DNA from: Paragordius varius
Lineage: Eukaryota > Nematomorpha
Reading direction: 5' to 3'
DNA: 64,000 nucleotides
Assembly: GCA_964247055.1 (NCBI GenBank)
Contig: OZ176059.1
Coordinates: 1,488,001-1,552,000, forward strand
The number at the start of each line of letters is the position of its first letter. Positions within the stretch are counted from its first letter, which is position 1. Below are positions 24,020 through 35,601 of this stretch, one piece after another. The notes below the pieces were generated by a model. The model was not told the DNA's origin. It was given only the letters and a program-made list of their open reading frames with translations, and did not search any database. A program made the translations under genes and the position numbers.

Positions 24020-24274
24020 TACTATTAACAGTTCAAATTCACCCTCGAACAATTTAAATTCACCCTCGAACAATTCAAATTCACCCTAAAAATAAATTAT
24101 GTGTTTTCGAACTAATATAACTCATTAATTATATGAAATATATCTTTATGCCATAATTTATTGTTTTTTCAGTATTATTTTGATTTAATACAAAATTATA
24201 ATAAAATATAGGTAATTTTATATTTAAAACATAAATTTTTTTTGAGGGTGAATTTGAATTGTAAATGGTGTATA
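24020..24274. repeat. Foldback-like element, family A
   Basis: The left arm carries three units (AATTCACCCTCGAACAA); the right arm GAGGGTGAATTTGAATTGTA AATGG is short. The unit 2 copy is 49795-50070, with four left units, so array length differs between paralogs. Confidence 0.8.
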
Positions 24275-24429
24275 TAAAAAGTTGAATTCAATGATGTGGA
24301 AATCGTCGTAACGTGAAAATAATATATAATTTCTTGGTTCTCAAATTTTTGCCATAGGCATCATCAGGAGGTTAGTTAAGAATATGGTTTTTTAGCAAAA
24401 TATTAAATATGATTTCGGTGTTTGGCAAA

Positions 24430-25720
24430 AAAAATTTAACGTAAAAAAGGGGAAATTATACGGATGTAAAAATATAAAAACAAATATTATTTACCTAAAA
24501 GTTATCAAATAATATATAATATATATTTCAAAACTTGATTTATAAACTGATCAAATATTGTTTTGAAATAATAATAAAGTAAAAAATTATACGGAAATGG
24601 TCAAAATATAAAGACAGATGTTTTTTTTCTCAAAGATAACCAAACTTTATTGTTTTAAACAACAATTTATAAAATAGAGATGTATATTGGTAAACAATCA
24701 ATTTTACGATTGTTATTAAATGATTATAATAGGATAAGATAAATTAAGGTTAAAAAGTATGGTATAGATAAAAATATTTTTTGTCTTTATATTTTTACAT
24801 TTTGTCCTCATAATAACGTAAAAACTCAATATAAAATATTTTTTTTATCAAAAAGACGATTTTTACAAAAAAAATATTTGTCTTTATGTCATAATACTAT
24901 AAATTTTTTTCAAAAAAAAAACCCGGTAAAATGCGTTTAAATTTAATTTTTGTATGAAAAATTTAATTACCCGCTGTAATTTCATAACTGTGGTATGATG
25001 ATAAAATTAGAGAGCATATCCAAATTTTAAAGGCTAGGAATTTGTATATATGTCCCATAGAAAGAAAGTGTGTGGATAAATAAATCATATTTAAGAAAAA
25101 AAAGTATTTTTTATAGTCGAAATTATTATTCAAATGTCGCGGAGTAAAGGACATAATTTTTGTTGTCCAACAAAATAAAAATTAGAAAATTTTGAATAAG
25201 TTCCATAAAAATAAGCCAATTTTAGATCCGGTCATCATTTACGTTATAGCGTGCAAACTTTTTATTTCGTATATGATGAGTTATGGTGGTTTTTTCTAAT
25301 ATATATTAGATTTTAACACTTATCCAAAAATCTATATATATATATATAGGATGTCCTATTAAAAAAACTATAAGAATTTTGGCCTTAATCCATACAATTA
25401 ACATATGTAGATAAATTTACAGTAAAAATTGATTTTGTACTATGTAAAAAAAGTAAAAAAGAATATTTTTTTTGAAAAGAGACAACCAACCATGCTTTTT
25501 TAATTCTAAAATTTTTATATAAATTACTTAATTACTATCCTAAATTACATAAATGATTGTATTACAAATTTACATATCTATTTCCTATTTGCAATTAAAA
25601 ACAATGAGTTATATTTTTTAAAAAAAACAAGTTTATAAAGGTACAGCGCTCTTTTGATAAAAAATATTTGTCTTTATATTTTTAGTTTTTGTTCGCATAA
25701 TTAAACTTTTACTGTAAATC
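24430..25720. repeat. Decayed CAGTAAAA MITEs and intervening AT-rich sequence
   Basis: Part copies lie near 24440-24540, 24585-24805 and 24820-24900, plus a fuller copy at 25417-25718 (TACAGTAAAAATTGATTTTG to AAACTTTTACTGTA). A (TA)n tract is at 25333-25349. Sequence from 24900 to 25320 is conserved with 51500-51950 but has no coding signal. Homology with unit 2 ends near 25690. Confidence 0.65.
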
Positions 25721-25946
25721 ATATTAAACCGTTGAAATATAGCAAATACAGAGTATTGTATAATATATTAATATATAATAGACTCAAGTTTTATTTGTCC
25801 GCAACAATGACCTTTCACTTTTTTGTCCGCAATGACATATTGGGGTAATTATACACCAAAGCTCAATTTTTTTTATACGGGTTTGAAAGTTATTTCTCAA
25901 TTACAATTTAATTGTCATACATTGTTCTCATGTAAATATTAGATAC

Positions 25947-26245
25947 AATAAAAATTTAAATTATACTATGGACACAACGTAAAAATATAAAGACAAATAT
26001 TTATTTCTAAAAGACAACCCCCTACTTTTTCAAACCTTAATTTTTCCAACATAAACTAATTTATTACATTTTCAAATGATATAATTTAGTGTATTAACAG
26101 TTAACATACCTAATCCCTATTTAATCCAAAACAATAAGTAATCTTTTAATCGATTGAATTTAAATAAATATGGGGTTGTCTTTTAGAAAAAAATATTTGT
26201 CTTTATATTTTTATGTTGTCCGCATATAATTTCAATTTTTGCTGT
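25947..26245. repeat. CAGTAAAA MITE
   Basis: Left end TACAATAAAAATTTAAATTA, right end AATTTCAATTTTTGCTGTA, with the diagnostic AAAGACAAATATTTATTTCT arm. It is present only in unit 1. Confidence 0.75.
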
Positions 26246-26653
26246 AAAATAGCTTATTTACAATGTAACTTCTAGAATGAATCTTAAATTGGAACAGTTC
26301 CAAACACACGATAGAAGCGAACAGCTGATTTTGAAATAAAAAAATTCCTAGTGAAATGTAATCTGAAAGCTTAGTAAATTTAATTATTTACACTTTTTAA
26401 TTATAAAAAACCTTTTTACTCAAAATAAAATTAAATTGCATTTTCATATTTATCCGTAATATTCTGATTGTTGTTTGAGTTTTATCGATAGGATATAACG
26501 CGGAAAAGATAAGTTGGGATAGAGAGGTTTTAATAATTTTAATTGCAGGTAAACTAAAACATGTATTACAAAATAATACTCAAAAACAGTGAAAATTTAA
26601 AATTTTAAATGAGAAAACGTAAGACAAAGGTTAAGAAACCTAGGTTTTTATCT
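26246..26653. other. AT-rich spacer before the hAT
   Basis: No open frame or repeat family is recognised between the MITE and the hAT target site. The stretch is unique to unit 1. Confidence 0.4.
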
Positions 26654-26661
26654 ATCTATAC

Positions 26662-29093
26662 CAGTGGTACTCACCAAAAAAATTTGACGGGCCAAATAAA
26701 ACATATTTTTTTTTCGAGGGCCATGAACCTTATAATGGCAAATATTCCATAGCTATTTGACAACGCACATATTTATACTCTAAATCAGCACAATAAATTT
26801 TTTGCGGGTCGCATGTAAATCCAGCTAAAAATTCGTTTTGTACCATTTAGTTTTAAAAATTAAAATATATTGTAACAACATTTATTTTAATATTAACCAA
26901 TAATTTTTGACAAATTTGGTTTCGCCTCATGGCAGGCCATTCTTAATACGTCGTCCATATGATCATTAGTTAAGCGATTTCTGTAAGTATTCTTAATATA
27001 CTTCATTTTTGAATATGCCGTCTCACATGTGTAAGTTGATGGAAAAATAGTTAAGACAACTTGAGCACATTTTTTTATATTTTCATATTTATTTGGCACA
27101 ACTTGCCAAAACTCTACATATCTTTCTTCTCTACGGTTTTCCTTAAATATAGCTTCCAAATTGGAATCATTTTTAAAATCAACGAATTCTTCAATGATAA
27201 CCGCCTGATCAAAACCGAAAAGCTCAAGTTGCTTAATTTTGGATATATCCATATGCTGGATTTTCCACTAGCTTTAAGCAATTTTTTATATTTTTTAATT
27301 CTTGAAATCTGAATTTCGTCTCATTAGATAAAAATGTTAAATGATTGTCTATTATTAAATTAATATCAATTCCATATTTTCTTTATGAATCGTTTTGAGT
27401 GTTGGAAAATGTAGGAGTGTTTTATCTGTAAAATCTTGTTTATATATTATTAATTTTTCTTCAAAAGCAAATATATGATTAGCAAATTGGGTTATTATTT
27501 TGCTCCCTTGAAACTTGTATTAAAAATACTAAGTTTATAAGTAATGTCGCAAAGGTAGGCTAATAAAACCCACCATTTGTCACTATTAATTTCCTCGTCA
27601 AACTTTCTGTTATCTTTTATAAATAATAGAATTTCATGTCCTAAATCAAAAAATCTATTCAATACTTTGCTAAGGCTTAGCCATCTCACAGCGGTCAAAA
27701 GAATATCATCAAACTCACTGTGGATATCTTTCAGAAGATTTTTGAATTTACGGTGATTGAATTCTCTGCCACGGATGTAGTTAACTATATCCAAAACCGT
27801 TTTAATTTCTAAATTTAGTGATTCATCTTTTACACGCGAAACCAAGTTTTGCTGATGAATAAAGCAGTGAAAGGATAATAGATTTTGCAAATTATATTTG
27901 TTTTTTAAAAGAGAAATAAACCCTTTGTTTATTCCAATCATAGAGGGACAGCCATCTGTGCAGATCGAAACCAATTTTTTCATAGATATACCATTATTAT
28001 CGAAAAAGGTGCTAATTACTTCAAGAAAATCACTGCCTTTTGTGGTATTATTCATTGGTAAAAATTTCAAATATTCCTCGTTGATTATGTTGTCGTTGCA
28101 AAATCTCACGAAGAGCGCACATTGAGGTGTTGAACTTATATCAGTGCTAGAATCGATTGCAATACTGAAGTATTTGCAATTTTTCAGAGCCAATAATGTA
28201 TTGTTAAAAATATATTTAGACATATCTTCAATGCGTCGAGCACATGTTGAATCAGAAAGTTGAAGTTTTTTAATTTGCCTCATGATTTGATCTTTATTAT
28301 GGTATTTATCAAATAAAAAAGTGCAACCATTTATTAAACATTCTTTTATTAGTTGGGAATCAGTAAACGGTTTCATATTTTTTCCTAAAATATAGCATAT
28401 TTCATACGAAGCTAATGTTACAGCTTTTTCCTGGGAAAAAGCTATGGCCATAATAGATTTTTCTTTCTCGTATAATTCCTTAAAATTTTTATATTTTTCA
28501 TTTCTTTCCTCAAGATTTTCTGGTAATTTATGAGAATGATGGATTTTAAAATGTCTTTCAATATTGAATTTTTTTATAATTATATTGTCCTTGCATATAA
28601 GGCAGGTAGCAACATTGTTTTTTAAAACGACAAAAAAATTAGTTTCCCATTCTTTTTTAAAGGAGCGATTTTCATCGGATAATTTACGTTTTTTGGCATT
28701 AGATGTCATCCTTTGAATTTATGTTTAAATATAAAAAAGATAGGAATATAAATTGAATTATGCTATGAAAAACAGGTCGAAATTTAATGATATTGAGTTG
28801 AAAATATTTTATGAGAATGAGTTTTAAAAATGATGCAGGATAGCAGAGAAATGTATGTGCAATGGGTGAAAACAAAAAAGAAATGCAATAAAAATTTCAA
28901 AAAGAAAAGAAGAAGAAACAACGTGTGCCCATAAATCATAAATTTTAAAATCATTTTAATGTAGAAAATTTTTCTATTCAAATTGGGTAAAAAATAAATA
29001 TTATTTAAAAAAAATTAAATATCAGTCATAGTGCATTTTTAAAGCACACTTAGGGCCACATGCGGCCCGCGGGCCGCGGTTTGAGTATCACTG
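26662..29093 (-). mobile_element. hAT transposon with near-complete transposase
   Basis: The ends are CAGTGGTACTCACC and GGTTTGAGTATCACTG, flanked by the 8-bp duplication ATCTATAC (26654-26661 and 29094-29101). A 404-residue minus-strand frame (28709-27495) holds a BED-like zinc finger (CLICKDN...HFKIHHSHK, about residues 36-60) and the hAT catalytic core (AIDSSTDISSTPQCALFVRF, CTDGCPSM, FHCFIHQQNL). The C-terminal dimerisation part (AYSKMKYIKNTYRNRLTNDH) is at 27252-26893. Between 27494 and 27253 at least two frameshifts and stops interrupt it, so it is recently dead. Closest in style to the GTF2IRD2/ZBED-like hAT transposases. Confidence 0.9.
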
Positions 29094-29172
29094 ATCTATA
29101 CCATATAAATCAGGGATGGTCAACACACCTTCCCCCCATGTGGCATTCCAAAGTATTTCTGCGATCGTCCAC

Positions 29173-29456
29173 AAGAAATTTAGATTAAAAATTGAAACTA
29201 TATAACGTAAAAATATAAATACAAATATTTTTTTAAAAAAAGGCAACCTCATGCTTTTTAAATCAAGATTTATTTCAACATAAGTCATTGTTTTAAACTG
29301 CAAGTTATATAATAATAGATTGTGTCACCAATAAACATCTCAACATAGTTTAAAACAATAGGTTATATTTTAAAAAAATCAGATGTTGTTTTTTAGAAAA
29401 AAATATTTGTCTTTATATTCATACGTTTTGTCCGTATAATTTCAGTTTTTACTGTA
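29173..29456. repeat. CAGTAAAA MITE, decayed left end
   Basis: The left arm ATTAAAAATTGAAACTATAT and right arm AATTTCAGTTTTTACTGTA surround a non-coding centre. It lies 70 bp from the hAT. Confidence 0.7.
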
Positions 29457-29979
29457 AAATGCAAAATTTTGCTAAATCTAAGTATAATTGATTTTTTTCA
29501 AACAAATATTTTGAATTAATTTTTTTCCCGAAAATCGGCACTGATCCAGCAAAAGTTGTTAAAATAAAGAAGTGTTTTTACAATCTTATATTTAAAATCT
29601 ATTAAAATAGTTAATCCCAAATATTTGCCAATGCGACCGACCGGGATTTTTCAATTCCAAAAGGCGACCCACTCAGCCATTTGTGTTGGTGACACGCCTG
29701 ATATAAAGGATATATAAACAACCCAAAATGAGATAGCTATCTAAATAAAAAAATATACAGTTTAGAGTTTTTTCCTTTTTTATTTATTAAAGGGTAAGGA
29801 CTTATATTTTATCCGGACATGTGAAGGCTTTAACACTCGCCTACCTGCCCAGGGCTGACAGTGATGATGGAAAAATTGCATAATTTCGAGGTTCGAACCC
29901 TGGCACGTAGTGTAAGAGTCCGGCAACTTAAATGTAAAAACCCAAAACTTGACTGAAAATGGTTGATATAGTATATAGT
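29457..29979. other. Spacer with a weak tRNA-like (SINE) signature
   Basis: The stretch includes ACTCGCCTACCTGCCCAGG (about 29837-29855) and a perfect RNA polymerase III B-box GGTTCGAACCC (about 29890-29900), a combination common in tRNA-derived SINEs. The distance between them is too long and no cloverleaf folds by eye. This is either a degraded SINE or chance. Confidence 0.3.
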
Positions 29980-31170
29980 AGTGCATATATGTATAAACAT
30001 GGTTTTTGCATTAGATAGTAATTTGTCATCTGCAGAGAGGATGACACTCCATCTAACTTCTACATACAATGTAAGTTTTTACACAAACGTCACAGCTATT
30101 TCGGGTATGAATTTGCGGTGTCCATATCTACCATACTTTTTATTTGGCCGAGAACTAATGTACATCGCATCCTTTCCAACTCTACTCGTTATTATAGCAT
30201 TGAAACTTTTAAGCACACTCTGGGCATTACAGTCAGTAAAGTAACGTGCTAGTCGAAGGCAAAAAAATGGCGATACCAGGTAAAAATTAGATAGTTTGAC
30301 GTAGCATATTTTAATACTTTTTCATATTATACGGTCAAATTATTTAATATGCATTACTTAACTTATTCTATTATTTCATTTTATGCATAACACATAGCTC
30401 AAACAAGCGTCGCAAGTCCGCACATTATCGATCAATTGGATCAAGTAACTTGTAAGCAAATCAAGGATGACACCGCGACTAACAAACTTAGTAAAAACAA
30501 CAATTTTTATAGCATGAAAATTAATGTAAATACAAATTACGAAATGAAAAATTTGATGATTAAATCTTCAATATTTGATACGATTACAAACTTATCATCA
30601 GTTTTTTTGTCGGATCAACCAGGCATTTTAATTAATACCACAAAATTTAACATGAACCTAACTAAATGTCTTAAATGCAGCCAGTCCAAATTTTAACGCT
30701 ATTACAACAACTAATAAGTTTGTACAAAATAATGAAACTAACATTAATAATAATATCAACAATATTTGGCTGAAAGCAGCCAAAAAATGAGTCATTTATT
30801 TTGCCTCTCCATCATAGCCATTTTATGTATCATACCGTATGAAATTGCACGTATTTACATGTTCATATGGACAATCAACAGCTTAACAAAATTATACCTT
30901 ACGTTAAATGATACGATGACTTAAATAGTTACAATGAACCAACTTCTGAACAACATTTACAAAATGTTAACCATGAAATAAGGCTTGAAAAATTTTTTCC
31001 TCTCCCTTTAGTTTTGCTTGATTTGTTAAATTACGTTTTCTACATTTATGCCTACATGTTGATTGACAGAAATTTAAAACGACAAACCTTAGGTAAATGT
31101 TATCCAAATAGACGTACCAAATTGGGCCATGTGCTTAAAATGGCATAAAAACTTACCCTCTGAAAGCGGA
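29980..31170 (+). pseudogene. Decayed class A GPCR gene fragment (TM5-TM7)
   Basis: Successive plus-strand frames look like the second half of a rhodopsin-type receptor. An extracellular-loop-like stretch with NVSFYTNVTAI and a TM5-like segment IASFPTLLVIIALKLLSTLW occur at 29981-30244. A long Asn-rich third intracellular loop follows (30436-30780), ending WLKAAKK, then TM6-like LFCLSIIAILCIIPYEIARI at about 30790-30850. TM7-like LLDLLNYVFYIYAYMLIDRN, followed by LKRQTLGKCYPNRR, is at about 31017-31115. An in-frame stop after TM5 and at least three frame changes break it. Some could be unrecognised short introns or assembly indels. TM1-TM4 are missing. It is found only in unit 1. Confidence 0.5.
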
Positions 31171-31786
31171 TTATAAATTTACATATATAAAATGAAAATC
31201 ATGTAAACGACAGTATAGATCATATGGTTCTTTTAGTTTTGGGTCATCTCAGGATAAATAGTGTGGAACAACTGACCAAAATCGAAAACAAAATTTCTCA
31301 TAATTATTATGCAATCGCGGTTTTTTGTGTGCTTAAACGATGTTTGACAATTTCACGCGGTTGAATTTTGAGGATCGATATAAACAATATAAATTCAAAA
31401 ACACTTTGTATAGTATTGAAATATTATACATTCGCAAAATACATCTGAAATGCTAGTAAAGATGATTAAATTTGACAATACTCGTATAGCTTCAAAAGTA
31501 AAGGTATTAAAATAAAATACCTTATCGGAATTAATTTTATATCTTATTGAAGTTTAGATTGACATTGTTTCATACATACTATGAAAATTATTTTTGTAAA
31601 TTTTATATGTTATGATCATTTTTAAATGACAATGTTAATATATTATGAGTGTTGTTGAAAGCTAAAATAAATTATATCAGATCATAAAAATTATAAGAAT
31701 AAAATTCATTCTTTTAACATTCTACAAATCGACAACATCTAATTCATAATATAAAACAAGATTAATAACCGACAACACGTATTTAT
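31171..31786. other. AT-rich spacer
   Basis: No supported feature. Short frames just 3' of the GPCR fragment (about 31200-31360) are not recognisable. Confidence 0.4.
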
Positions 31787-31788
31787 AG

Positions 31789-33018
31789 ATATACCATTTC
31801 ACAGTCAAAAAAACGTTTTCTAGTCAATCGAAACGTTTTCCCAATCTATAAAAACGTTTTCCCAATCAATAAAAACGGTATTATTTTTGATAATAAATAT
31901 CAAAACAAGATATAAAAATAACTTTTAACCATTATCAGCGTAATATTAGGATATTATTTTTTATGAGAAGACAATTATTGAATGACAATTTAACCAATTA
32001 TATTCCAACGCACAATCTTTGACTTATTCTTTAAAAGTTATATTTTTAAAATTTGATATATATTTAAGAGAGTATTTTTTATTTTATCGATGGTTCGCAT
32101 TAATATTTGTGGAACGCTTCAAACAGTTTTTTAACATATCAAGTTTGACGATAAAAATACTGTCGGAAAAATATCTCAGCAAAAAATTTTTTTGATAAAA
32201 ATGTTTTTAATTTAAAATATTTAATAAACAGGATATTTGACTAAAACAGGGGTGTTAATCAAATGGCTTCGTGGGCCGCATTTTTAAATCAAACAGCACG
32301 GCGTTCCGCATTCGAAATATATACGGGCATTCAAATAATCTTTCGATTAGGCATAAGACTGTAAAATACGAACACAACATAAAAATATTTTTTATTTCGT
32401 TACCAATTTAATAGACTCATTCAGAATAACTGCGTAAGAAATATGAATTTAGTAAGATTTTGCGGGCATAATTTTGCATATGGGTTCCAAATAAATCGCG
32501 GGCCTCACAAAGATACTCGGAAATCCGCGTTTGGCCCCCGCTGGACCAAATAATAAATGTTATCTAAATTAGGGTAAAATTTATATTTAAGATTAATATA
32601 AAGTGTTAAAGTTTGATATAAAAATTGTATATTTTTACTTATAAGTATTTCCATCCGTAACTATAGATTTTTTGAGTTAGCCGCAAATATTAATGCGAAC
32701 CATCAAAACAAAAAATTTATCTTTAAAATATCTCAAATTCCAAAAATATAACTTTTAAAGAATAAGTCAATGATTGAGCGCTGGAATATAATTGAAAAAA
32801 ATGTCATTCAACAATTGTGTTTTTATAAAAAATAATATCCTAATATTACGCTGATAATAGTTTAAATTTATTTTTATATCTTGTTTAGATGTTTATCATA
32901 AAAAAAACCGTTTTTATTTACTGGGAAAACGTTTCAATTGACTGGAAATGTTTCGACTGATGGGGAAAATGTTTCGATTGACTGGGAAAGCGTTTTTTTC
33001 GACTGGGAAATGGTATAT
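31789..33018. repeat. Foldback-like element, family C (AACGTTTTCCC arrays)
   Basis: The ends are TATACCATTTCACAGTC and GACTGGGAAATGGTATAT. Each arm starts with three to five tandem units of about 21 bp (core AACGTTTTCCCAATCAATA) and then continues as a long inverted repeat. 31890-32110 pairs with about 32690-32900; for example ATTATCAGCGTAATATTAGG near 31933 has its inverse CCTAATATTACGCTGATAAT near 32838. The arms total about 320 bp around a loop of about 580 bp. A hAT-like fragment is nested in the loop. Confidence 0.85.
32248..32548. mobile_element. hAT-like MITE relic in the loop of the foldback element
   Basis: The sequence CAGGGGTGTTAATCAAATGG with GTGGGCCGCA at one side and CGGGCCTCAC...GCGTTTGGCCCCCGCTGG at the other is typical of hAT non-autonomous ends with GGGCC motifs. 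The right terminus is altered and no target duplication could be found. Confidence 0.45.
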
Positions 33019-33360
33019 ATCGAGAAGAACGTTTTAGTATTAACTGTCAGTTCATCCCGTTTTGCATCTCAAAATTTGTTAGCGATTTTCATGTCTTAAA
33101 ATCATAAAATAGGCATTTCAGTTCAATACTAATTTGCCATGATCTTTATAAAGTTTTCCGTTAATTATTTGGATATAAGCGAAAAATATATTATTCGTTT
33201 GTAAATTCCATTTTATATTGTTTGAATCAATATAGAGACAGTATATTCTGAATTTTTCAGCTACTTTAAATTTCGAAAAAGTAAATAAATCACTAAACCC
33301 AATAGGGTGTAGAAATAAATCGATTATTTATACTATCTATAAACATTTGGCAGAAAAATA
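33019..33360. other. Non-coding sequence duplicated at 55212-55547
   Basis: The sequence is nearly collinear with unit 2, with no coding frame kept in both copies. It marks continued unit 1/unit 2 homology right of the family C element. Confidence 0.5.
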
Positions 33361-33361
33361 T

Positions 33362-33987
33362 ATACCATTTGCACTTCAAGAGTGTCCTTGAACACTTCAA
33401 GTTGGCCCTTGAACACTTCAAGTTGGTCCTTAAACATTTCAAGTTGGTCCATCACTTCAAGTTTGTCCTTGAACAATTCAGGTTGGTCTTTAAAATTTTT
33501 AAGTTTTAATTTAACCATAATTTTGCATTTATGTTGTTATTATTTATTTTTTTACCTAATTTTCTTTAATTATTATATATTTATTCATTTAAAAATAAAA
33601 TATTTTATTCAAAAACCACTTTTTGTTTCAATTAATTTTTTTAACTTAAAATTATTAACTTTTAAATTTTTTAATGAAAAATCGTAAATAATAACCCAGA
33701 AAACTTATACATTTTTTTAATACGTGTTAAAATCTATAAATATCCAAAATAATTTTAAGAATTAATAAAGATATACGGTATAATGATTAAAAGTTGATGA
33801 TAATTTTAAATTTATGTTAAATAGAAAATAGGTTTAAAATGATAAAATAGATGAGTACACGATTTAATTGATAAAAGTTAAAAACAAAACAAAAATGTTT
33901 AAAGACCAACTAAAAGTGCAAAGACCAACTTGAAATGTTTAAACACCAACTTGAAGTATTCAAGAATACTCTTGAAGTGCAAATTAA
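33362..33987. repeat. Foldback-like element, family B
   Basis: Left end TATACCATTTGCACTTCAAG with about six units; the right end CTCTTGAAGTGCAAATT has lost its last bases. The unit 2 counterpart is 55549-56112. Open frames on both strands across the arrays are periodic artefacts. Confidence 0.8.
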
Positions 33988-33992
33988 AATTT

Positions 33993-34178
33993 TTATCTAT
34001 ATATTTCGCCCATGCCTGAGTGTGCTGATGAGTCATATCTAGAAATTGAACTTTTATTTTCCAATTCATTTTGAGTTAATTTCTTCATTATGGGGAAATT
34101 AATGGAAGTTAGGGCTGAAACATTAGCGGTTTTAGGTGTCCATTTATGTATACATGTTGTATCAGCAGGACAAATATT
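33993..34178 (-). CDS. Possible terminal exon of unknown gene, copy 1
   Basis: A minus-strand open stretch of 61 codons (NICPADTTCIHKWTPKTANV... to SGMGEIYR, stop at 33993) is kept without insertions or deletions in unit 2 (56124-56309), while flanking sequence has many indels. About 15 base differences separate the copies, of which roughly six are silent, so selection is not proven. No clear splice acceptor is visible at its start and I do not recognise the protein. It may be a remnant of a gene whose other exons are lost. Confidence 0.3.
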   Translation of the reverse strand, partial: NICPADTTCIHKWTPKTANVSALTSINFPIMKKLTQNELENKSSISRYDSSAHSGMGEIYR

Positions 34179-34800
34179 AAAAAATGGAATATTTGATGTC
34201 CATATAATTTTTATTTTAAGGTGACAATATTTTGGGTGAAATTTTCACATAATATTTATAAATTATTTTAACATAATTGTTAGGGTTACATTAGTATAAA
34301 ATTTAAAATAATCTTGGAAAAAGCTTTTGGTTTGCTTTTTTAATAAAAATTTTATCATAAAAATTATATTACCTAAGGGATATTAAAATGCATAGTTATA
34401 ACTGTGAATTTATTACATAATCGTTAAAGATTAATAATACCATAAACTTTGTTTTTAGTCTTTGAATGTTTCTTTTACTATAAACCTTTTCTAACCGTTG
34501 CGCTCTCAATAATCAAAAGTAAGCATCCACCTAATCAAATAATTTTAATAATGCTGATAATATCACTTAAATGTCGGGTTCGGAAGTTGATTTAGCTCTT
34601 ATCTCTGACACGCGGCACACTAACTACTGACTTTACTAAACACTCACTCTAAAATTTAGGCCAAAAACATATCGAGTTTGCCATTGATTTTCTTGTTTTG
34701 ACGTTATTGAAGAGTCAACTGTATGAATAGGTATCAATCACTTTACAAAACTACTTGTATTATATAATTCGATCTTTCAAACTCGATAACCCGTATTAGT
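34179..34800. other. Duplicated non-coding sequence with a short conserved frame
   Basis: Matches 56310-56532, 57253-57330 and 57845-58080 of unit 2. A 19-codon plus-strand frame MSGSEVDLALISDTRHTNY (34571-34630) is kept in unit 2 with mostly silent changes; whether it is translated is unknown. Confidence 0.35.
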
Positions 34801-34803
34801 ATG

Positions 34804-35098
34804 TATACCATTTACAGTTCAAATTCACCCTTAAACAATTCAAATTCCCCCTTGAACCATCCGAACAATTCAAATTCAGCTTAAAATAAATTATGTGTTT
34901 TTTAAACATTAAAAATTACCTATATTTTTTTATATTTTTAAAAATGAAACATTGTTTAAAATTAATATAATACTGAAAAACTAATGTCGTAAAAATATAT
35001 TTCATATTAATGATGAGTTATATTAGCCCATAAACATATAAATTATTTTTAGGGTGAATTTGAATTGTTCAAGGGTGAATTTGAATTGTAAATGGTAT
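34804..35098. repeat. Foldback-like element, family A
   Basis: Ends TATACCATTTACAGTTCAAA and GAATTGTAAATGGTATAT; two to three units per arm. It is absent from the matching part of unit 2 (around 58080), where neighbouring sequence is also missing. Confidence 0.8.
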
Positions 35099-35378
35099 AT
35101 TATTTCTTCCCAAATAAGTTTTATATGCTGTTGATTATTGATAACGCATTGAAATGCTTTTGGCACAGACTAGAGAAAGTGATGTAATGTAAATCAGCAG
35201 TAGTCAATGTATTATGTGTCAATTTAAGTTTTAGACTGATATGGTAACAGAGTAATTACTTGAGGGAACATTTCATTCAAGCTCAAAGAAACGTATGCTA
35301 AACTTAGGTTTTGTAAACCTTAATTCGTAACAGGCGATCGCGTATTTTAAAAACAATCATTTAGCGATTTGGGAACTA
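35099..35378. other. Duplicated non-coding sequence
   Basis: Collinear with 58087-58323. No gene is seen. Confidence 0.5.
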
Positions 35379-35601
35379 TACCATTTGCACTTCAAGTTGG
35401 TCCTTGAACATTTCAAGTTGTGAGCAGTTCAAGTTGGTCCTTGAACACTTAAAATTTTTATTGATTTAACCATAATTTTTGGGTGTATTTTTTATTTTTT
35501 AACCTAATTTTCTTTATGTATTATGTATTTATTCATTTAAAAATAAAAATTTCCATTCAAAAACCACTTTTTTTGATTCAAATTAATTTTTTTCCAATTT
35601 T
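35379..35601. repeat. Truncated foldback-like element, family B, at the duplication junction
   Basis: Left end ATACCATTTGCACTTCAAGT with two to three units, then loop sequence that stops at 35601 where HS6ST exon 2 sequence begins. The full-length equivalent is 58324-58965. Confidence 0.85.

Larger units (their letters stand above)
7064..35601. repeat. Tandem segmental duplication, unit 1
   Basis: Matched in the same order and orientation by 35602-about 58580. Landmarks: HS6ST exon 1 (10386-11176 versus 36708-37495), its upstream region (11177-12050 versus 37496-38390), 13638-14707 versus 41470-42560, the cysteine-rich exons (19500-23956 versus 46064-49710), 24030-25690 versus 49800-52290, and 33018-35370 versus 55205-58320. 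The left edge is inside HS6ST exon 2; the right edge is inside a family B foldback-like element at 35379-35601. Unit 1 uniquely holds an RTE LINE, two hATs, one Helitron and the 25.7-32.9 kb stretch. Confidence 0.9.

Noticed and set aside
24963-25154. Minus-strand hydrophobic frame
   Set aside because: The sequence is duplicated at 51550-51740 but the frame is not kept there.
29885-29905. tRNA gene
   Set aside because: A B-box is present but the A-box region and cloverleaf are not; at best a SINE relic.
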